From positions 1 to 8,524 of the forward strand of contig CANKPO010000045.1 of NCBI GenBank assembly GCA_947484535.1: a DNA stretch of 8,524 nt, written 5' to 3'. The translations under genes and the position numbers were made by a program. Position 1 is the stretch's first letter. Each line of letters starts with the position of its first letter. The notes under the pieces were generated by a model. The model saw nothing but the letters and a program-made list of their open reading frames with translations. It did not search any database and was not told where the DNA came from. Below, piece by piece: positions 7,092 to 8,524 of the stretch. Source of the DNA: Caulobacteraceae bacterium. Lineage in GTDB: Bacteria; Pseudomonadota; Alphaproteobacteria; Caulobacterales; Caulobacteraceae.

Positions 7092-7120
7092 TGCAAATGT
7101 GAAGCGCAGGGTTAGGTCAA
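7092..7120 (-). promoter_or_regulatory. Candidate fabD promoter
   Basis: Reading leftward, TTGACC (7120-7115) is a good -35 element. With 17-base spacing the -10 would be TTTGCA (7097-7092), which is poor and would start RNA almost on the ribosome site. The alternative GCTTCACA just after the -35, at shorter spacing, resembles the alphaproteobacterial GCTANAWC type. The -35 is the only firm part. Confidence 0.3.
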
Positions 7121-7140
7121 TTGCGCGAAGGCGGCAAGAT

Positions 7141-7159
7141 GGGGGTGGGGTGTGGGGGG
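7141..7159 (+). other. G-rich tract upstream of fabD
   Basis: Three guanine runs of 5, 4 and 6 are split by T and TGT. On the fabD-sense strand it is C-rich. Only three runs are present, so it falls short of the usual four-run quadruplex rule. A similar C-rich stretch, in opposite orientation, lies at 8345-8355. Confidence 0.4.
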
Positions 7160-7195
7160 ATAAGACCTTACTTTATATACATCCTGTGATAGAAT

Positions 7196-7219
7196 TTGAT
7201 CGGGGAATTCGGCTATAAT
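7196..7219 (+). promoter_or_regulatory. Promoter of the antitoxin gene
   Basis: A perfect TATAAT at 7214-7219, preceded by GC to give GCTATAAT, matches both the sigma-70 -10 and the alphaproteobacterial GCTANAWC element. TTGATCG at 7196-7202 is a fair -35 of the short-spaced alphaproteobacterial kind (9 bases between elements). The surrounding 7161-7220 has only 20 G/C in 60 bases, far below the genes around it. A start near 7226 would leave about 5 leader bases, so the mRNA may be nearly leaderless. Confidence 0.6.
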
Positions 7220-7230
7220 ACAGAGGCACC

Positions 7231-7497
7231 ATGGGCAGAGTTTCAGTCTCACTGGCGAAGTCGCACTTGGCTCAACTTCTAACCGAGGTCGAGACGGCAG
7301 AGACCATCATCATCACACGCCGTGGACGCCCTGTTGCGCGATTGGAGCCTGAGCGCCGGCCACGACCCGACCATATCCAGCGCACAATGGATCAGATTAA
7401 GGCGCTGCGGGCGACCGGGTCCAACATCAGCCCCTCTGAGATACTCGAGGTGCGGCACGAAGGGCACTGCGCCGATGTCCGCATCCGCCCTGATTGA
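7231..7497 (+). CDS. Phd/YefM-family antitoxin
   Basis: An 88-residue protein of the type II antitoxin fold. The N-terminal domain is typical: VSVSLAKSHLAQLLTEVE (4-21), then TIIITRRGRPVARLEP (25-40). This part dimerises and binds the operator, so the gene is probably autoregulated. The C-terminal segment DQIKALRATGSNISPSEILEVRHEGH (54-79) is the toxin-neutralising tail usually paired with PIN-domain (VapC-like) toxins; such proteins commonly end just after this point. Here eight or nine unusual residues (CADVRIRPD) follow. AGAGG sits only 4 bases before the ATG, so initiation may be leaderless. No intact toxin gene follows; a 30-codon remnant overlaps the 3' end. The gene is likely an acquired, now solitary antitoxin. 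Confidence 0.88.
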   Translation: MGRVSVSLAKSHLAQLLTEVETAETIIITRRGRPVARLEPERRPRPDHIQRTMDQIKALRATGSNISPSEILEVRHEGHCADVRIRPD

Positions 7498-7567
7498 AGT
7501 CAATCAGACAGGCAGAGTCGGGAGGTTGTTAGCCGTCTTGGAATTCGAGACTTCTCGGTTGTCCTAG
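7475..7567 (+). pseudogene. Possible remnant of a VapC-like PIN toxin
   Basis: A 30-codon ORF starting at ATG 7475, inside the end of the antitoxin gene and in another frame, where a VapC toxin gene would normally begin. It reads MSASALIEVNQTGRVGRLLA and then VLEFETSRLS before a TAG. SALIEV recalls the DASALIEVL start of PIN toxins, and QTGRVGRLLA fits the helix after it, but the first catalytic Asp is absent and the other acidic residues have no room. If real, it is a toxin with its N-terminus damaged and its body deleted. The match is short, so chance remains possible. Confidence 0.35.
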
Positions 7568-7602
7568 AATGAACGTCGCAACACTCTCAGGTTTCACGCT
7601 CG

Positions 7603-7610
7603 TATAGAAT
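7603..7610 (+). promoter_or_regulatory. Candidate -10 element for the acetyltransferase gene
   Basis: TATAGAAT lies 25 bases before the ATG at 7635. No convincing -35 is seen at normal spacing. The gene may instead be read from the antitoxin promoter, 138 bases past the antitoxin stop. Confidence 0.25.
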
Positions 7611-7634
7611 GTTCTCACAGCCAAAGGACTTAAG

Positions 7635-8225
7635 ATGACCGACACAATCGCCGACGGTCGGCGCATTTTCCTACGAAAGCTGTCCCACGACGACCTCGCA
7701 CAGGTCAGTCGCTTTGCCTTCACGGTGTCGATCGTCGACCCGCTCGATAATCCTGCGGCCTTGGCCACGGCTCATGCGCTCACGGGATTTTGGACGACCG
7801 ATGCGGGGGCCGTGGCGATTGTCGGGCGGGAGTCAGGTCGGCTGCTGGGGACCTCTCAGTTCTACCGGCCGGGCCCATGTGTGCATGGGTACGAGCTCGG
7901 CTACATCATCCACGATCCGGCGGACTGGGGGCACGGCTACGCAGCGGAGGCAGCGCGCCTATTCAGCGATCACCTCTTTAAGGTCCGACCCGCAGCGCAG
8001 CGCCATCAACTGATGATCGAGACTTGGAACACTCGCTCTTGGCGGCTCGCGGAACGTTGCGGTTTTGTGCGCGAGGGGTTGATGCGCACCTCCGGCTTGG
8101 GGGGCGAAACACCAGCCGACAGTTTCATCTATGGCCGTACGCGCAACGACTGGCGACAGGAGAACGAAAGTCCCGTGAGTCTCGGCGGGCTGGCGCGCGA
8201 GCCCGCCGAGACGGCTCGGAGCTAA
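7635..8225 (+). CDS. GNAT-family N-acetyltransferase, RimJ/RimL type
   Basis: A 196-residue protein with the Acetyltransf_3 layout. RIFLRKLSHDDL (10-21) opens the fold. ELGYIIHDPADWGHGYAAEA (87-106) contains motif A, with WGHGYA (98-103) as the acetyl-CoA pyrophosphate loop. ETWNTRSWRLAERCGFVREG (129-148) is motif B, with the Asn-Ser-Trp and GFxxEG signatures. SFIYGRTRNDW (163-173) is the usual family ending. It should transfer acetyl from acetyl-CoA to an amine; the substrate (ribosomal protein N-terminus, metabolite or antibiotic) cannot be told. AAAGGA six bases before the ATG supports the start. The 23 residues after DW173 are extra for the family and coincide with a perfect inverted repeat in the DNA. 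It is not an obvious toxin partner of the upstream antitoxin: GNAT toxins pair with DUF1778-type antitoxins and are shorter. Confidence 0.9.
   Translation: MTDTIADGRRIFLRKLSHDDLAQVSRFAFTVSIVDPLDNPAALATAHALTGFWTTDAGAVAIVGRESGRLLGTSQFYRPGPCVHGYELGYIIHDPADWGHGYAAEAARLFSDHLFKVRPAAQRHQLMIETWNTRSWRLAERCGFVREGLMRTSGLGGETPADSFIYGRTRNDWRQENESPVSLGGLAREPAETARS
8179..8212 (+). terminator. Perfect 13-bp hairpin inside the acetyltransferase 3' end
   Basis: GTCTCGGCGGGCT (8179-8191) and its exact reverse complement AGCCCGCCGAGAC (8200-8212) flank an 8-base loop. The stem lies within codons 182-193, ending 10 bases before the TAA codon. No T-run follows, so classic intrinsic termination is not supported. 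The length and perfection suggest a former terminator, an mRNA stabiliser or a T-less terminator. The structure is certain; the function is inferred. Confidence 0.45.
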
Positions 8226-8387
8226 TGTGCTGACTCAGAAGTTCGTGGACGCGTTATCGACTACACACGCCCTTAGTCGTCGATGCGTCGGTGGCCGCTT
8301 GCCGCGAAGGATGAGGGCGTTGAAGTGATTGGTGAGGCGACCTAACCCCCACCCCTTGCCTTTCGCGTCCATAACGCGTACACACCG
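8226..8387. other. Region with no gene recognised
   Basis: Short open frames exist on both strands: a 76-codon one on the - strand at 8465-8235, and 33 codons from GTG 8227 on the +. None has a recognisable family, ribosome site or context. It contains a C-rich stretch at 8345-8355. As it lies between the acetyltransferase and a likely terminator, it may be long 3' UTR or hold a small RNA. Confidence 0.5.
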
Positions 8388-8424
8388 CCGCTTGTTGAAA
8401 GACGGTCTTTCGCGGAGTTTTTTT
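8388..8424 (+). terminator. Likely Rho-independent terminator
   Basis: CCGC (8388-8391) pairs with GCGG (8412-8415), and GAAAG with CTTTC (8397-8411, loop ACGGT), with a 5-base bulge on the left arm. The stem is followed by AG and then seven Ts (8418-8424). It would end + strand transcripts from the acetyltransferase gene about 160-200 bases after its stop. The bulge makes the stem imperfect. Confidence 0.55.
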
Positions 8425-8436
8425 GATCCAGGGCAA
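8423..8436 (+). promoter_or_regulatory. FNR/FixK-like binding site
   Basis: TTGATCCAGGGCAA has a perfect left half-site (TTGAT) and a 3-of-5 right half (GGCAA against ATCAA) at the correct 4-base spacing for an FNR/CRP-family oxygen regulator. It overlaps the terminator T-run by two bases. A + strand gene starting at or beyond the right edge would be placed correctly to be controlled by it. Confidence 0.4.
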
Positions 8437-8524
8437 TGACGCCCGGACGCCGCGCCAAGAGCCATCGTTGCTGTCGGATCTTCCGCCGCCAGAAACGCCG
8501 TCTTTCTTATGGAAGAAGGATGCC
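8437..8524. other. Right edge, probable leader of a gene outside the window
   Basis: There is no complete gene. ATG codons occur at 8509 and 8520, and GGAAGAAGG at 8511-8519 could serve as a ribosome site for a start just past the edge. Too little is present to call a coding start. Confidence 0.3.

Noticed and set aside
7141..7159. G-quadruplex
   Set aside because: Only three separate guanine runs are present, so it does not satisfy the usual four-run pattern.
7231..8225. Antitoxin plus GNAT acetyltransferase as a toxin-antitoxin pair
   Set aside because: The known GNAT toxins (TacT/AtaT type) pair with DUF1778-type antitoxins and lie adjacent or overlapping; here the antitoxin is Phd/YefM type, the gap is 137 bases and the acetyltransferase is RimJ/RimL-like.
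8375..8391. GTACACACCGCC, identical to a conserved stretch near the 3' end of 16S rRNA
   Set aside because: The match is 12 bases only; the flanks do not continue as 16S rRNA, so this is not an rRNA fragment.
8235..8465. 76-codon open frame on the - strand at the right end
   Set aside because: No ribosome site, no known family, and it runs across the likely terminator and FNR-like site.
1..8524. CRISPR array, tRNA, rRNA or insertion sequence
   Set aside because: I saw no regularly spaced repeats, no tRNA cloverleaf, no rRNA stretch and no transposase-like protein in either strand.

Overview
The window looks like core chromosome of a GC-rich alphaproteobacterium, most likely from the Caulobacterales or close relatives. 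The grounds are protein style, the gene order pdxA-rsmA facing a fab-mltG-yicC-gmk run, and a cluster of GANTC (CcrM-type) sites in front of acpP. The assignment to order is inference; no rRNA or other taxonomic marker is present.

Left edge (1-938, + strand): the last 31 codons of pdxA (vitamin B6 synthesis) overlap the start of rsmA, the 16S rRNA A1518/A1519 dimethyltransferase. rsmA meets gmk tail to tail, and the palindrome CTAG supplies the TAG stop of both genes.

Middle (935-7074, - strand): seven genes are read in the order fabD, fabG, acpP, fabF, mltG, yicC, gmk. The first four are the core of type II fatty acid synthesis: malonyl loading, ketoreduction, acyl carrier and chain elongation. 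They are followed by the membrane transglycosylase that ends glycan strands, a YicC-family RNase and guanylate kinase. Junctions are tight except around acpP, which has a 182-base leader and a 138-base trailer. The leader holds four GANTC sites, two of them fused into one palindrome; the trailer holds stem-loops. acpP is therefore the likely point of separate control in an otherwise co-transcribed run, which suits a carrier protein needed in large excess over its enzymes.

Right part (7075-8524, + strand): a small accessory segment. An AT-rich divergent promoter region leads to a Phd/YefM-type antitoxin without an intact toxin. A 30-codon ORF overlapping its end resembles the first residues of a PIN-domain (VapC) toxin. 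Next comes a RimJ/RimL-type GNAT acetyltransferase whose 3' end carries a perfect 13-bp inverted repeat inside the coding region. The last 299 bases hold no gene I can support, but do hold a likely terminator whose T-run merges with an FNR/FixK-like site, probably serving a gene beyond the window.

The window is mostly ordinary core metabolism. I see no clear new system. The points most worth a second look are the GANTC cluster, the orphan antitoxin with its toxin remnant, the hairpin-encoding tail of the acetyltransferase and the terminator/FNR-box composite.
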